From Neofusicoccum parvum (taxonomy: Eukaryota; Ascomycota; Dothideomycetes; Botryosphaeriales; Botryosphaeriaceae): a stretch of 64,000 nt of DNA. Every line of letters begins with the position of its first letter. Within the stretch, counting starts at the first letter, position 1. The stretch lies in the NCBI GenBank assembly GCA_020912385.1, contig CP087217.1, positions 868,001-932,000 of the forward strand. Reading direction: 5' to 3'. The notes under the pieces are model-generated. The model was not told the DNA's origin. It saw only the letters and a program-made list of their open reading frames with translations, and did not search any database. The position numbers and the translations under genes are program-made. Positions 9,883-22,015 of this stretch are shown here, piece after piece.

Positions 9883-12293
9883 CGTGTGTTTGACTCGATA
9901 GCCTCGAGAGCCGGAGGTGAAGACCATCCAAGAGCCAGGAAGACCGCCAATATATACCATTTCCACCTCCTCCATCCCTCTCCCAAGCCCTCACACAAGA
10001 AACAAACCTCGGGACGCCCAATCGACGCGCCGCAGCAACAGGCGACCAAAAAAAAAAAACGCCCACCTGCACCGCACGGATCCACGCCCACCTGCCTGCC
10101 AGCCAAACCAGGTACCCGGGACAGAGAAAAGGGCAGCCGTCGCACGTCGCTGCAGCTACGCCCTGACCACCCACAAGCAGGCATCCAGCATCGGCACAAG
10201 GAAAGAAACACGCAAAAAGAAATCAACACCGCACCACCGGTTAGTCGCTCACCGGTTATCCTGAGATCCCTGCATGGATTGGGAATGTGTGTATGTATGT
10301 GTGTATCTACGTGTAGGTTTCATTTCGCCGGTGCGCGATACAGCTGTATCCCGACCTTGCGGGCGAGACACGCATGCGTGGGCGTGGTGATCGGCCCGCC
10401 CTGTGTCCCACGCCAGCTGGCGCGCGGGCGGGGCGTGTGTGGCATGTTGGAGTGGGCGAGGCAGCCGGGACGGGTGCTTATCAAGGGAGGGAGGGGAGGG
10501 AGGAGTCACGCACTGTATGGTGTGTGCGCTCTTGTGCTACCTGCCGTAGCAACACCCCGTGCGCGCACTCAGACGCTCGAGGTTATGCTGCCTGCCTATG
10601 GACGGGGGCTACGGATGAAGGCAGCTGTGCTGAGGTTGCTGGCGGGGTTGCGGTTGGCTGCTTACAGGATAGGGAGGGTTGAAGCAGGGAAAGAGATCAT
10701 GTTGTAATCCAGCCCGATGCTGTATGGGTGCACGCAGGCGTGTCGTCTATGCAACGAAGCGTGATCGAGAGCTGGCTGGCTAGGAGTAGCAGGCAGCCGA
10801 GGAACCAATACAACTACCCGTCAACTCCTCCTGATAGGTGCTGTCGAGGGCAACAGACAAACATTGCGTGGTGGGAGTCTGCGCCAACAAATTTGCTCTT
10901 GGCTCCCAGACCGTTGCGGCCCTGATTTAGCGGGAATGTAAGGCTGAGATGCACGTATATGTGGGCCCCGAAGTGGAGGCGAGGCGGGTCCAGAGGGCGG
11001 CTCTGCGAGATCAAAAGATGTGCGATGTGACAAGGTCCTGCAGGCAAAGCGATTGGCTGGGCAGGCGGATGCGGACAGGGATCATGGGCGAAAACAACAG
11101 CAGGGAGGAAAAAAAGTGCGAAATTGAGAGGTCTGAGACGCTGTAGCCGTTGACGCTAAGTTACTGCTGTTCTCCATAAACCCGGTCGCTGGCTGGTAGC
11201 CTTGCATCGGATGCTGCGAGATATGCCCGCCTCCGCGCCTGCATGCCGACTGGGATCATGGGCTCGCGAGAGAGGCGGTGGGCTACGCATGTAGATCATT
11301 TCCGAAGCGTCGTCCCAGAGGAGCTTTCGGTGTCTTCTAATTCCTTATTCCAACACGACATGGATGGCTCGCGTTCGCGTGTGGATTTTTGGATACATCA
11401 TCTGAAGTCAACCGTGATGGCTATTCCTCACCTGCTACACGCCAAACTTGGCCGGGGGATGAGCCTGGCGTTGTACCCATTGCAAGCGAATGAGGCCGAT
11501 TGGGCGCGTCCTGTCATCCAGGCTGCTGCAGCCTCATCCACAGCGCCAGGACGATCATGCTGTGGCACCGTACATTTCCTGGTCCATGTTCCAGCCAGAA
11601 TTCGGGGGGAGATAGAACGGAGCCTGGTACCTGTCAGCCACTCAACCTGTCAACAAAAAGATCTTGTTTCTTTTTGTCCGCGGCTGGATTTGTGTGTGTG
11701 CGCCTGCCACCTCAGTCTGTTGCACCAGATACTGTGAGTCAGCCAGCATTCTAGATCGCGCAGAGCTGATGAGGCCTCCAAGTCAGGACCAGTCGACAGT
11801 GCTTGCCGATGCAAGTCTTATCACGGCGTAGAGGGGCAAGAAATGCAGGCTTGGGTAACGGCATGACTGATGTGAGTCGAAGCTGTTCACCGCAACCGAA
11901 GAGAAACCTCCAGGTACCAGCGACGCGGTGGCGGCGGTCTGATCTGCAATGCTGTCTGAGACATTGCCAATGGCGGCAGCGCCAACGCGCCGTCAACCGG
12001 ACTTTGAGAGCGTGGGAATCATCCGAGCGTCGCCAGATCCCCTTTCCTAGTTGGTGTTGATACATCGGCACGAGACAAGCTACACCTCTCGTTCCGCGGC
12101 GAAGGACCCGAGCGCTGCGTCTTTCAACCTCTCGGTCTGTGGCTGCGTCCCAACACTCTTCCTGGACGCCTATCCACGGCAGCTGAAGAATGCCAGGAAC
12201 CAGGGCCGGTGTCCGGATTCCAGCTCCGGAGTGAGCAAGCTGCTGAACTAGCTGGGCGCCGGGTGCCGCGGAGAACGTGGACAGCATTCAACG

Positions 12294-12371
12294 GGCAGTT
12301 GGAGCATCCATGCAGACGGCTTTGGCATGTAAATCTAAGAATTCTAGATGCGGACGGATGCTTCAACTGCC
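12294..12371. repeat. short inverted-repeat element, copy H1
   Basis: Left arm GGCAGTTGGAGCATCC (12294-12309) and right arm GGATGCTTCAACTGCC (12356-12371) match as inverted repeats at 15 of 16 positions around a 46-nt loop. The same arm sequence recurs at 26250-26330 and 35017-35099, which marks a dispersed family. No coding capacity and no clear target-site duplication were seen. Confidence 0.7.
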
Positions 12372-13647
12372 AAATTAGCATTTCCATGCCGGTCGACGCA
12401 GCGCTCTCTCCACCTCCATCTTGCTTAGGCCTGCGAGGCGTTGGCATGGCTGCGGGTGTGGCCAACATGGTCGTCCATACAGCGGTCGGAAAAGCCACTC
12501 CTGCCTCGTTCGGTCCGACATGCAGCTTCCCGTCCTCTGATGACCGGCCCGCCAGACCCTGGACTTCTCTTGGAAAGGTGGGGACGGGGCAGGCTTCAAG
12601 GGAGCCGGCAGGCGTCAGGGGGGCTTGGTTGCACGCTTCAGGCCTTCAGGGTACATCCGACGGCAGAGCTCGCGCATCGCACAGGCTGAGGTTGCAGGTG
12701 GGACGAGAAGGCGTGAGGAGTGGTGAGAGGCGGAGGGCTGGCCTTTGCGCTGCGGGATGCGCCTGCAGGAAGCATGCAGATCAGACACTGCTCTGCTGTG
12801 CACTGGTGCTGCTGGCGATGCCGTGAAGTGACATCGACGATGTTGGCCGGGTCAGGTGTTGAGGAGAGAGCGGGCTGGTCGGATCAGGCACGGGCGGAGG
12901 CTGAGGCGCTGGCCGTCGGCTTGCCGCAACCGGACGCCTCCCGCGCCTTCTCTCGCGACTCGTGCAGCCGCGCTCTCCTCTTCTCCACCTGCCCGTGTTC
13001 GCGCCCCGTCCTGCGCGAGCAAGACACGCTCAATTGGCGAGCTCTCGACCGACCCACTTGTCGCAACGGTGCGCGGCGAGAGGCGGTCTAGATGTCCATC
13101 TCCCAAAACATGTAATCCTCCGTTCTCACGCGCTGCGTCCCAAGACGACGACGGCCTCCAAGACTCTTGCCAGACCCACATGCCATCCTGCCGAAGAGCG
13201 CCCAACCACCCATAACCCGGCGCGCGGAGGGACCGGCGGACGTTATGTCGAGCCCAGGGAGGATGCCGTCATAGCGCACCCCCGCAGGCTTCCCCAGATC
13301 GTCCAACCCCGCCATCCGCCGCTCTCTCCACTCACCTCCGCCGCACGACCGGAGAATGCGTGGCCCTGAGCCAGGTTATGGCGAGCGATCGCCAGGCCCG
13401 CCAGCGTCTCCCACGGAGGCCTTCACTTACAAGTACTACGCGTCTCCCTAGCGTGCGTGGCCATGCGTTGTATCGCAATCCTTCTGGCCTCACCTTCCCC
13501 ATTTTCCCACCACATCGTCTGAGCGTCTCGTGAGCATTGCGGCGCAGTGCCTCCTCCTCCCTTTAAAGCCCACAGTTTCCAGCCGAGCAGACTTCCCGGT
13601 CACTTTCCTCCTCAGCAATTGAACCAGCACATCGGCCCCCACACAAA

Positions 13648-14909
13648 ATGCGCGCTGCAAGATACTACGGCAAGGAGGACATCAGGATCGAGCAGATCCC
13701 CGAAGAGCCCACCGGCCCCGACCAAGTCAAGGCGCGTCTCCCCCACGTCCCCACACCACCCACCCTGACCCCCGCCGCCCACAGGTCGCGCCCGCCTTCG
13801 TCGGCATCTGCGGCACCGACCTGCACGAGTACCTGGGCGGGCCCAACTTCGCGCCCACGGAGCCGCACCCGGTGACGCGCGAGACCATCCCCATCACCTT
13901 CGGCCACGAGTTCTCGGGCGTGATCGCGGAGATCGGCGCCGCCGTGCCGCCCGCCGCGGGCCTGCGCGTCGGCCAGAGGGTCGCGGTGCAGCCGACGGTG
14001 TTCTGCGCGCGGTGCGGGGCGTGCCGCGCCGGCGTCGAGAACGCGTGCTACAACGGCGGCTTCATCGGCCTGTCCGGCGGCGGCGGCGGGCTCAGCGACG
14101 CCGTCGTCGTGCCCGCCCGCGCCTGCCTGCCCCTGCCCGACAACGTCGCCCTCGACATCGGCGCCCTGGTCGAGCCGCTGAGCGTCGCCTGGCACGCCAC
14201 CGAGGCCGCCAAGGGCGCGCTGGGTCAGGACAGCACCGTGCTGGTGCTGGGCGGCGGCCCCATCGGCCTGGCCGTCGTGCAGTGCCTGGCCGCGAAGAAG
14301 GTGCGGAAGATCATCATGAGCGAGGTCGCGGCCCAGAGGCAGAAGTTCGCGAGGGAGTTTGGCGCCCATCACGTGCTGGATCCGAAGACGTACGATCTGG
14401 TGGCGATGAGCAAGCAGCTGAGCGGCGGGGATGGCCCGGATGTGGTGTTTGATTGTGCGGGCGTGCCGGCTAGGTGCGTGCTCCTTTTTGGAGGGGTGGG
14501 GGTTTTCTGGGCGCTGACTTGAAGCAGTCTCAATACCGCTTGCATGGCTGTGAAGGCCCGTGGGACGGTCGTCAATGTCGCTATTTGGGAGAAGGAGGTC
14601 CCGTTCCAGCCGAATATGCTTACTTTCAAGGAGGGGAGTTATACGGCGGTCCTTGGATACCAGCGGAAGGATTTTGAGGCTGTGATTGAGCATCTGGCGA
14701 ACGGTAAGTGTTGTGCTGGTGCTCGTCTGCAACGGATGCTGATGACTGCAGGTTCATTGAAACCCCATCGCATGATCACAGGACGCATTCAGCTGGAGGA
14801 CCTTGTTGAGAAGGGCTTCATGCCACTAATCAATGAGAAGGAGAAGAATGTCAAGATCTTGGTTGAAATAGCGCCGCAGCTGGAGAAGGTCGACTCACTG
14901 ACTGCTTGA
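13648..14909 (+). CDS. zinc-dependent alcohol dehydrogenase, (R,R)-2,3-butanediol dehydrogenase type
   Basis: Exons are 13648-13731, 13785-14473, 14528-14703 and 14752-14909 (368 residues). The product is a medium-chain dehydrogenase that would interconvert vicinal diols and hydroxyketones with NAD(H). Catalytic-zinc ligands appear in GICGTDLHEYLGGP and GHEFSGVI. The structural-zinc cysteines are in the CARCGACRAGVENAC segment. GLSGGGGGLSDAVVVPARACLPLPDN and EPLSVAWHATE are typical of the butanediol dehydrogenase subgroup. The Rossmann motif is VLGGGPIGLAVV. The first intron appears to use a GC donor (AAG|GCGCGT) with a CCTGAC branch site and CACAG; a GT donor six bases upstream would delete two residues of the conserved QVKVAPAFVGICG strand. 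Exact substrate is inferred from family. Confidence 0.92.
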
Positions 14910-16217
14910 TCGAGGTTTCCAGGAGTGCCTCGGAGTACATGACAACCTTGGTATGTAATGATTTCATTGGACAACGGTTTGTATATATCAGTAAATCTCT
15001 TAATTGGATTCACTTTCATATTCGTCTTCCTTCTTCCTCAGTACTTTCACATTCGTACACCTTCTGTGTTCCTCGGAAGTCGTCACACACCTTACGCATG
15101 ATTGCCGACCCCGGCCCTATAAGCTCTGGGGCCAAGAGAAAAGGGACCGCGGATGTTCGACGTATCGCCGAGCCGATTATTTTAACTAGAGCCACAGCCG
15201 CGCCGCCGCAAGCAGGAGATGTGATTTCACCTGTGATTTGCCAAGGACGATCAGCATCGCCAAGTGCTCTGGGGGATCGTTAGTCCGGACGAAGGCTTGT
15301 CTCTCTACGCTCCTTTCAGCGACAAGACAGTTTATGGTAAGGCCAAGTAACCTTCAGAAATTGAGTGAAAGTGTTGTGGCGCAGTCGCTAAACGATCGGC
15401 TCTATTCTGCGAAGAAGAGACGATGTGAGAACAGCCAGGTCGCAGGCGCTTGCGTCTGCGCATGCTATTTTTCCTTTCTTCTTTTCGGGGATACGGGTTG
15501 CTTACGTCGCCCCGCATTGTTTCAAGAGTTAAGGCGACGAGAGGAAGACCAAGAGTTGCGGAACAGCCCCTGTCACTGTTCTTATACACTGGTGAAACGC
15601 TCGATTGCTTGTGCGGCGGCAAGCAGAGTTGTGGGGGAAAGCGAAACGGCCATCGAAGACTCTGAGGAATTTGCATACTTTCGCAGTTTATCTTTTCGCC
15701 TGCTTCAGTCTCTATGAATGAACCTCAAAAGTGCAATCACCGGGGCAGTGCGATGAGCGCTACGAAGGAAGGTGGAAAGGAGAAACACTATTCGGCGCGA
15801 GCTAAGTTAGTGAGGAACGCTGACGACCGGCCATCCAATCAGGAGCTCTCGAACGATTATCACCCTCAAGCTTCCGGGGGGCTTGAAGCGCCAAGATGCT
15901 TCCAAGAGACCAGCAAAACGTAAATGCGACATGGCGACAACACGATCGGCGAGATGGTCTTGGAAGGAACTCTTGGTATATAGGGCGGGGCGGGCAGGTT
16001 TCTCGCGTCTGGCACCCGTAAACACTGCTACGTCGAGCCTCGTCTTTGCAAAGTGATGTGAACACACTTCGCCAGGGGACATTGTTGCCCATCTTTCTTT
16101 CCAGAGAAACGGTATCTCCTCAAGCACGCCCTGCATCGGGACTTGCGGTCATCATCGGGGAAACCCCACAATTCATCACCAAGACTGAGATCAAGCGGAC
16201 GCCAGCAACATTGCATC
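14910..16217. other. intergenic between tandem genes
   Basis: This is the 3' flank of the dehydrogenase and the upstream region of the OPT transporter. Short open frames here lack any domain. No tRNA-like fold was convincing. Confidence 0.5.
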
Positions 16218-18690
16218 ATGGAGTCGGAGGAGGATCTCGGGCTTCACAGGTGCCCGAGGCGGCTGAGTAGGGGTTCTGGAGTGGGGTTCGCGGAGTTCGA
16301 GATGGACTCTTTCTCGGAAAGAGAAAGTAGGAAGAGTCCTGTCGAGAGCCTGGATGATCGCATGGACGAATCCTCTGTGGAGGATCTCAAGACCCGAAAT
16401 TCCGAAGACATTGTCACCACAGTTCTTCACGCAGAGGATGACCCTTCTTTGAACGCGTTGACTTTTCGGACGTGGTTCATCGGTACGTAATCACCACCAT
16501 ATCCTGCATCGCGCGGTACTAGCTAACCCTAAAACCCGCCAGGAATCGGACTCGGAATCTTTGGAGCCATTGTGGATACCATGTACCATTTCCGACCGCT
16601 GACGCTCGATATTTCCAAAGTATTCTTAGCTCTGGCAGCATACGTCATCGGCACATTCATGGAGAGAAGCATCCCAAGGGGCGGATTCATTGGCCGCTGG
16701 CTGAACCCCCATCCATTCAATTCCAAAGAGCATGCTGCAATCATCGTCATGGCCTCAGCATCAACACAAGTCGCACTCGCAGTGCAGGTCATTGCTGTCC
16801 AGCGACTGTACTACAACAACGCGCCTAGCACGGCTCTGTCCATCCTCATCGTCATCTCCTCGCAATGTCTTGGCTATGGCTTTGTAGGGCTCCTGCGGCG
16901 TGTCCTGGTGTATCCATCCAAGATGTTCTGGCCGGTACTGCTTCCGGTGAATACCCTCCTCGAGACATTCCACCGGAATCACCAGGAGGCCAAACCGCGA
17001 CGTCGTCTCCTGTACTGGGTCTTCGCTGCCATTTTCGTGTGGCAAGTGCTGCCGGAGTATGTCATGCCCATCTTGACTGGCGTGAGCGTCTTCTGCCTGG
17101 CGAGCCAAAACAATTTGGTCTTCACCACGATATTCGGAGGCACAAATCCCAACGAGGGCTTGGGCCTTTTATCCCTGGGCCTCGATTGGCAACTCATCAC
17201 CAGTCAGCCTTTGTGGTATCCTCTCCAGACGTTGACAAACAACTTCATTGGCTATATTATCTGCATAGTCCTTTTTGCGGGAGTCTATTACGGCAACGTT
17301 TGGAGAGCGCGCGACTTTCCATTCCTGTCACAACTACTCTTCTCTGGAACCTCGGAGGGTTCAGACTACGTTCTGTATAACGAGACGGCGATACTGAATC
17401 AACAGAACTCCCTCAACTCCGCAGTGCTGGAGAGACAAGGGACGCCCTATTTCTCCGGGACATACGCAACGTCCATCCTCACAAACAACCTGTACATCAC
17501 CTCGACCATCGTGCATCTACTCCTCTGGAACTGGGACGACATGAAAAAGGCTTGGGCGTTCCTTCATCCTGAAAATCTGCGGAGGCTCATCTCCTTAAAG
17601 TTCTGGGCGAGCAATCCGGAGGTCGTCGACCACGAGGAAGTGGACAACAATGCGCACTACCAATTCATGCGTGCATATAAGGAGTGCCCGAATTGGTGGT
17701 ACGCCGCCACCCTGGTAATCTCCACAATCATTGGCCTGGTCTGCATCTACGCGGCAAATACAACACTCCCGTGGTACGGCTTCTTGATCAGCATCCTAGT
17801 TGCCAGCATCTGCACCCTCTTCTTCGGCGCCCAAGCAGCCCTCACCGGCTACCAAGGCAACGTCCAGCCCCTCATGCAACTCCTGGGCGGGTACATCCAC
17901 CCCGGCCAACCGACCGCAAACCTCTACTTCACTCTCTTCGGCCAAGGCACCGTCGTCCAAGGCATCAACCTCATCCAGAACCTCAAGCTCGGCCAATACG
18001 CCAAGCTCCCACCCCGCATCACCTTCACTTCCCAACTCGCCGGCACCATCGTCGGCTCCATCATCAGCTACATCGTCATGACTGAGATCACCAAAGACCA
18101 ACGCGCCATCCTCCTCTCTCCCCGCGGCACGCCCGTCTGGTCCGGCCACAACACCCAAAAACTACACGCACAGGTCCGCCTCCTCCCCTCCCCCCTCCCT
18201 CTCCACACGCACTAACCCCCACGCCCTCCAGACCACCGCCTTCGGCACCCTCAGCACCGCCCTCTTCACCCACGGCTCCCGCTACGCCGCCCTCCCCCTC
18301 TCCCTCCTCATCGGCCTCGCCCTCCCCCTCCCCACCTACGTCCTGGGCCGGCACCTCCACCGGGCCTTTGCGCACCTCAGCACGCCGCTCGTCCTCGCCT
18401 ACGCCGGCATCCTCGCGGCCGCCCCGGCGTCCAGCGCCATGCTGGCGTACTTCGCGGCCGGCTTCGGCAGCCAGTTCTGGCTGCGGCGGCGCCGGCCGGG
18501 CTGGTTCGTCCGGCACAACTACCTCGCCGCGGCGGCGCTGGAGGGCGGGGCGCAGGCGGTGGGCTTGGTCGTGGTGTTTGCGTTCAAGGGGGCCGGCGGG
18601 GCGGAGGTGCGCGTGCCGGCGTACTGGGGGAACAACCGGGGCGGGAATGCGGATCGGTGCGCGAGGGATCCGGGGCTCGGCGGAGGGTGA
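16218..18690 (+). CDS. OPT-family oligopeptide transporter
   Basis: Three exons (16218-16482, 16543-18173, 18232-18690; introns 60 and 58 nt) encode 784 residues. The family carries small peptides or related metal-binding ligands into cells with protons, usually at the plasma membrane. After a charged cytosolic N-terminus come the family blocks EDDPSLNALTFRTWFIGIGL, FMERSIPRGGF and NPHPFNSKEHA (normally NPGPFN). Later blocks are LGQYAKLPPR and a final YWGNN-x-GGNADRC. About 12-16 hydrophobic segments can be seen. The chosen ATG lies in good context (catcATGg); an in-frame ATG at 16143 would add 25 residues. The last exon turns abruptly from C-rich to G-rich. The substrate cannot be deduced. 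Confidence 0.94.
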
Positions 18691-19190
18691 GGGCGCGTTG
18701 GATGGGGCCTGGGTTGTGGGGTGTGACGGAGGCGATGGGTTGGTTGCTTTTCGGTGTTGGCTCGCTTCGCTGAGGGGGAGGGTCTGTTCCGTTGATCTTG
18801 ATGTATCAATGCCACCATCCGCCATATTCTATTCTCCACTAAAGCTTATTCGTTTTTTCAAATTTGTGGGACCTTGATGGCTCAAGAAGGAAAAAACAGG
18901 AGTTTTTCCTGTCCATACCAGCCTTGCCGCGTACAAAGAGGCCTTCAAGAAAGTACGTTAAAAGCATCTGGCAGATGCTTGAAAATTTCACGTGCTTATT
19001 GTCATCATTGACGTTTTCCACTCGCTGCTGATCGCAGCACTTCCGCATGTCTGCAAAGTGAAACCTTTCATCGTCCAAGTCTGCTGCTTATTCAGCGAGC
19101 AAGCGTGTTCATGACAAGAGACAGACGAGATGGGCCGTGCGGGATTGACAAACTCCAGCTCACCACTGCATCCTTAAGTCTTGCACCATC
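18691..19190. other. intergenic with a small perfect palindrome
   Basis: This is the 3' flank of the OPT gene. It contains AAGCATCTG-G-CAGATGCTT at 18962-18980 (9-bp arms, 1-nt loop), which could fold in RNA. No gene is supported. Confidence 0.45.
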
Positions 19191-19195
19191 GTTTT

Positions 19196-19412
19196 TGTCG
19201 AACGGCGCGAGAAAGAATGACACCGCTGGTTTTCTCATTGTTGCTACTGAGGCCTGCTATATACGTGTAATAATCGGATTTACGGAAATACGCATAAACG
19301 GGGTAAATGAGGTGTGTAGGGGTAAGTGTATGGTGCGGCAAAAAGTAAAGAAAGAACGCGTGTATAAGCAAAAGCAAACAAAACACGTGATTACGGGCCA
19401 ATGTGGTTGACA
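19196..19412 (-). mobile_element. solo LTR of an LTR retrotransposon, copy A
   Basis: A 217-bp element begins TG and ends CA, with imperfect terminal repeats (TGTCGAAC / TGTCAACC). It is flanked by a perfect 5-bp target duplication GTTTT at 19191-19195 and 19413-19417. It is almost identical to the reverse complement of the element at 21103-21318, differing by one C/T change and one G indel. No internal retrotransposon genes lie next to it, so it is a solo LTR. Strand is assigned from a TATATA motif read on the minus strand. It sits about 180 bp upstream of the start codon of the disrupted HET gene. Confidence 0.87.
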
Positions 19413-19590
19413 GTTTTCGACCCCTTCTGCCCCTGTTACAGTTCGCTCCCCCCAAAGGCGACCTCTACCTGTCTGAGTCTTCAGCCCACACCTTCAATAG
19501 ACGCCCAGCAGAGTCCTGTCACAGGCAGCCTCGCCTTTCAGCCTTGTGCAGCTTACCGCTTTCTTTCCACGATAAAGAAGGTTCTATGAG

Positions 19591-22015
19591 ATGCGGCAAA
19601 TTTTCTGTGAGTCTGACGTACCGTACAATATTTAGACTCTGTTTGCTGACCTTTCCTCGCAGCCGGTGAAGCGCATATTGCTAGATTGACCGTGCCTCTG
19701 TCGGAGGCCAGAACGCCCTCCAAACATCGCCTTTCCAAAACAATTAGCATCTTCAACGAAGCATGGATATGGCTCAGAAATAAGCTCCCGTCGCGTGCGC
19801 GACCGGGAGACGATCTGCACAAGGGACCTACGCCAACCATCCCGAGCAAGCCCTCTGCCGACAAGCCAGAACAGAACCCAGATATAGAAGTGCACAAATC
19901 AGATTGGGAGGACCCCGAGGCCCTAACAGTTATGCTACAGGCAGAAGCTATGGTTCACAGAGCATCTGAGGATTTCGCGTACCGGCCCCTCGATCTCGGC
20001 CGAGAGATTCGTTTGATCAAGCTAGACGCCGCTCGTTCTTATGCACCGATTACCGTTCACCTTTACCACGCAAATCTAGATGATCCAGATACGCATTACG
20101 AGGCTCTTTCATATGTATGGGGCGATCACAGCAACAAAGTCCCCATCGTTGTCGACGGCAAGGAGTTCCGGGTTACCCAGAATTTGAATACCGCTCTTCG
20201 TTATTTGAGGAAACGAAAAGAAGACGTAGTGATATGGATTGATGCACTATGCATCAACCAAAAAGACGACGAGGAGAAAGGACAACAGGTTGCTCTCATG
20301 CCAGAGATATACCGTCTTGCGGATCAAGTCAAGATTTGGCTGGGGCCTGCGGCTGATGACAGCCACCTGGCCATGAAAATTTTTGAGGAAGAGGGAGAAA
20401 AGCTCAGCAAATGGCCCTCAACCCTGAGCAAAGAGGAACATCTTCAGAGGTTGCACGCCCACCTCATGGATACGACTCAGAACCGCCTACGTCGATCACT
20501 TGAAACCCTAATGCAGAGAGATTATTGGACCAGAGTTTGGGTAGTGCAGGAGATTGTTATGGCAAGACGAATCATGATCACCTGTTGTCGACTGTCAACA
20601 TCATGGGAATATGCAACATCGATTGTAGAAGAATACTTGGTCGCGCGTACAAACGCTTTGAGTATTCATTTATATCTTGGCCATACGGTGTCCAGCCCGA
20701 CCATAGCTGTCGATTATTGGAAGTTCAGGACTATTCAATTATTGTCTGACTGCCGCGACTCTGCGCCAGAAGAACGAGGGCCAGGATGGTTGTTTACAGC
20801 TCTATTAGAGCTGCGCCGTTTCAAATCAACAGACCAAAATGACAAGATCTTCAGCATCCTTGGCTTGTTAAACCACGACCTTTTCAAGGATAGCAACTCC
20901 GGCCTTCATGTGGACTACAGCCTTTCATTCGAAGAAGTATCCCTTCGACTATTCAAACACCTGCTTCTGTCCCCTCGACAAAAGTCTGGATCCAACAGAT
21001 GGAGGGAACAGCCAGAGGGTCGGTTAAATATACTTGGCGCAAGCCAGCCAAACCAGGATTCCACCTTTCCTTCCTGGCTACCGGACTTCTCGAAAGACAA
21101 CGTGTCAACCACATTGGCCCGTAATCACGTGTTTTGTTTGCTTTTGCTTATACACGCGTTCTTTCTTTACTTTTTGCCGCACCATACACTTACCCCTACA
21201 CACCTCATTTACCCCGTTTATGCGTATTTCCGTAAATCCGATTATTACACGTATATAGCAGGCCTCAGTAGCAACAATGAGAAAACCAGCGGTGTATTCT
21301 TTCTCGCACCGTTCGACACAACGGAATGAGACCTTGGCCAATATGGGGGGAAGAACCCCCCAAATTCCCTCTTGATTCAGAAAACGTGTCGTCTGATGGT
21401 AGAACGCTTTTTGTCCACGCCCGCGAACTATCCACGATCCAGGAAGGATGTGTTATTGGGAACGAGGATGACTGTCAGGCCACCGATGACCTTTCCATGC
21501 TCGCTCGAATATGGCGCTTTCTACTACTAGCCTTTGAAAGGATCGGACTTGAAGTTTTCGGTAATTTCTGGCTCTTGCTAGTGCTCGGTAGTGAAACAGG
21601 TGACTATTTGAGAAAAAGCTTTTATACCACGCGTGGGCGACTCTACGTTTTAGAGACCCCTGAGGTTCCTCAAGTCCTTAAATCCTTTGAGAGATGTCTC
21701 AAGAGGCGCACCAGCAATATCTTTCACGCTTTTATCCAGGATTTTCGGCTGAATGCATACCGCAGGCGATTTGCGGTCTTTCATGTTGCGGGACAGAAGT
21801 TCATGGCTATGGTTCCGGAGGCTGCTAGAGAAGGAGACCGATTGTGCCAACTCGATGACTGCAACTATCTTGTTCTACTCCGGCCCCGCCATCCCGGAAC
21901 CACCAGTTTTGAATTCGTTGGACCATGCTACGTTCCTGGCTTGCGGGTAGATGATCTCAAAGGGAAGTGCAATTCGCAGCCGGGCGAGGGCTTTGAGACC
22001 ATTTCCCTCTGGTAA
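19591..22015 (+). pseudogene. HET-domain protein gene interrupted by a solo LTR
   Basis: A 16-nt first exon (19591-19606, MRQIF) splices over a 56-nt intron (CTGAC branch site, CGCAG) to the main exon at 19663. The HET domain is intact: YEALSYVWGD at residues about 151-160, VIWIDALCINQ at about 196-206 and RVWVVQEIVMARR later. At 21103 the frame enters an LTR, reads about 75 LTR-derived residues and stops at 21327-21329. The rest of the gene resumes at 21324 and runs to 22015, with the YVPGLRVDD end typical of HET proteins. Removing the LTR plus one CAACG duplication rejoins both parts in the same frame. As it stands, the allele would give a C-terminally truncated protein of about 560 residues that keeps the HET domain. 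Confidence 0.9.
21103..21318 (+). mobile_element. solo LTR of an LTR retrotransposon, copy B, inserted in a HET gene
   Basis: A 216-bp element starts TGTCAACC and ends TTCGACA, flanked by a perfect 5-bp duplication CAACG (21098-21102 and 21319-21323). It is about 99% identical to copy A in opposite orientation. A TATATA motif at 21252-21257 followed by a CA-rich stretch resembles an LTR promoter. An in-frame ATG at 21326 lies just outside the element, at the start of the downstream HET fragment. Confidence 0.9.

Larger units (their letters stand above)
9776..13647. other. long gene-poor intergenic region (3.9 kb)
   Basis: This stretch lies between the divergent DUF3602 gene and the alcohol dehydrogenase gene. 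It contains a GA microsatellite, an A12 tract (10048-10059) and a hairpin repeat (listed separately). Many overlapping open frames exist on both strands, but none has a recognisable domain, consistent splice signals or a start in good context. I therefore call no gene, although a non-coding transcript or a fast-evolving small gene cannot be excluded. Confidence 0.5.

Noticed and set aside
19105..19410. 101-codon open frame on the plus strand
   Set aside because: It is largely the solo LTR copy A read in antisense; the same peptide appears near copy B only because the element is repeated.
19196..21318. complete retrotransposon bounded by the two LTRs
   Set aside because: The LTRs are inverted, have different target duplications and enclose HET sequence, not gag or pol.
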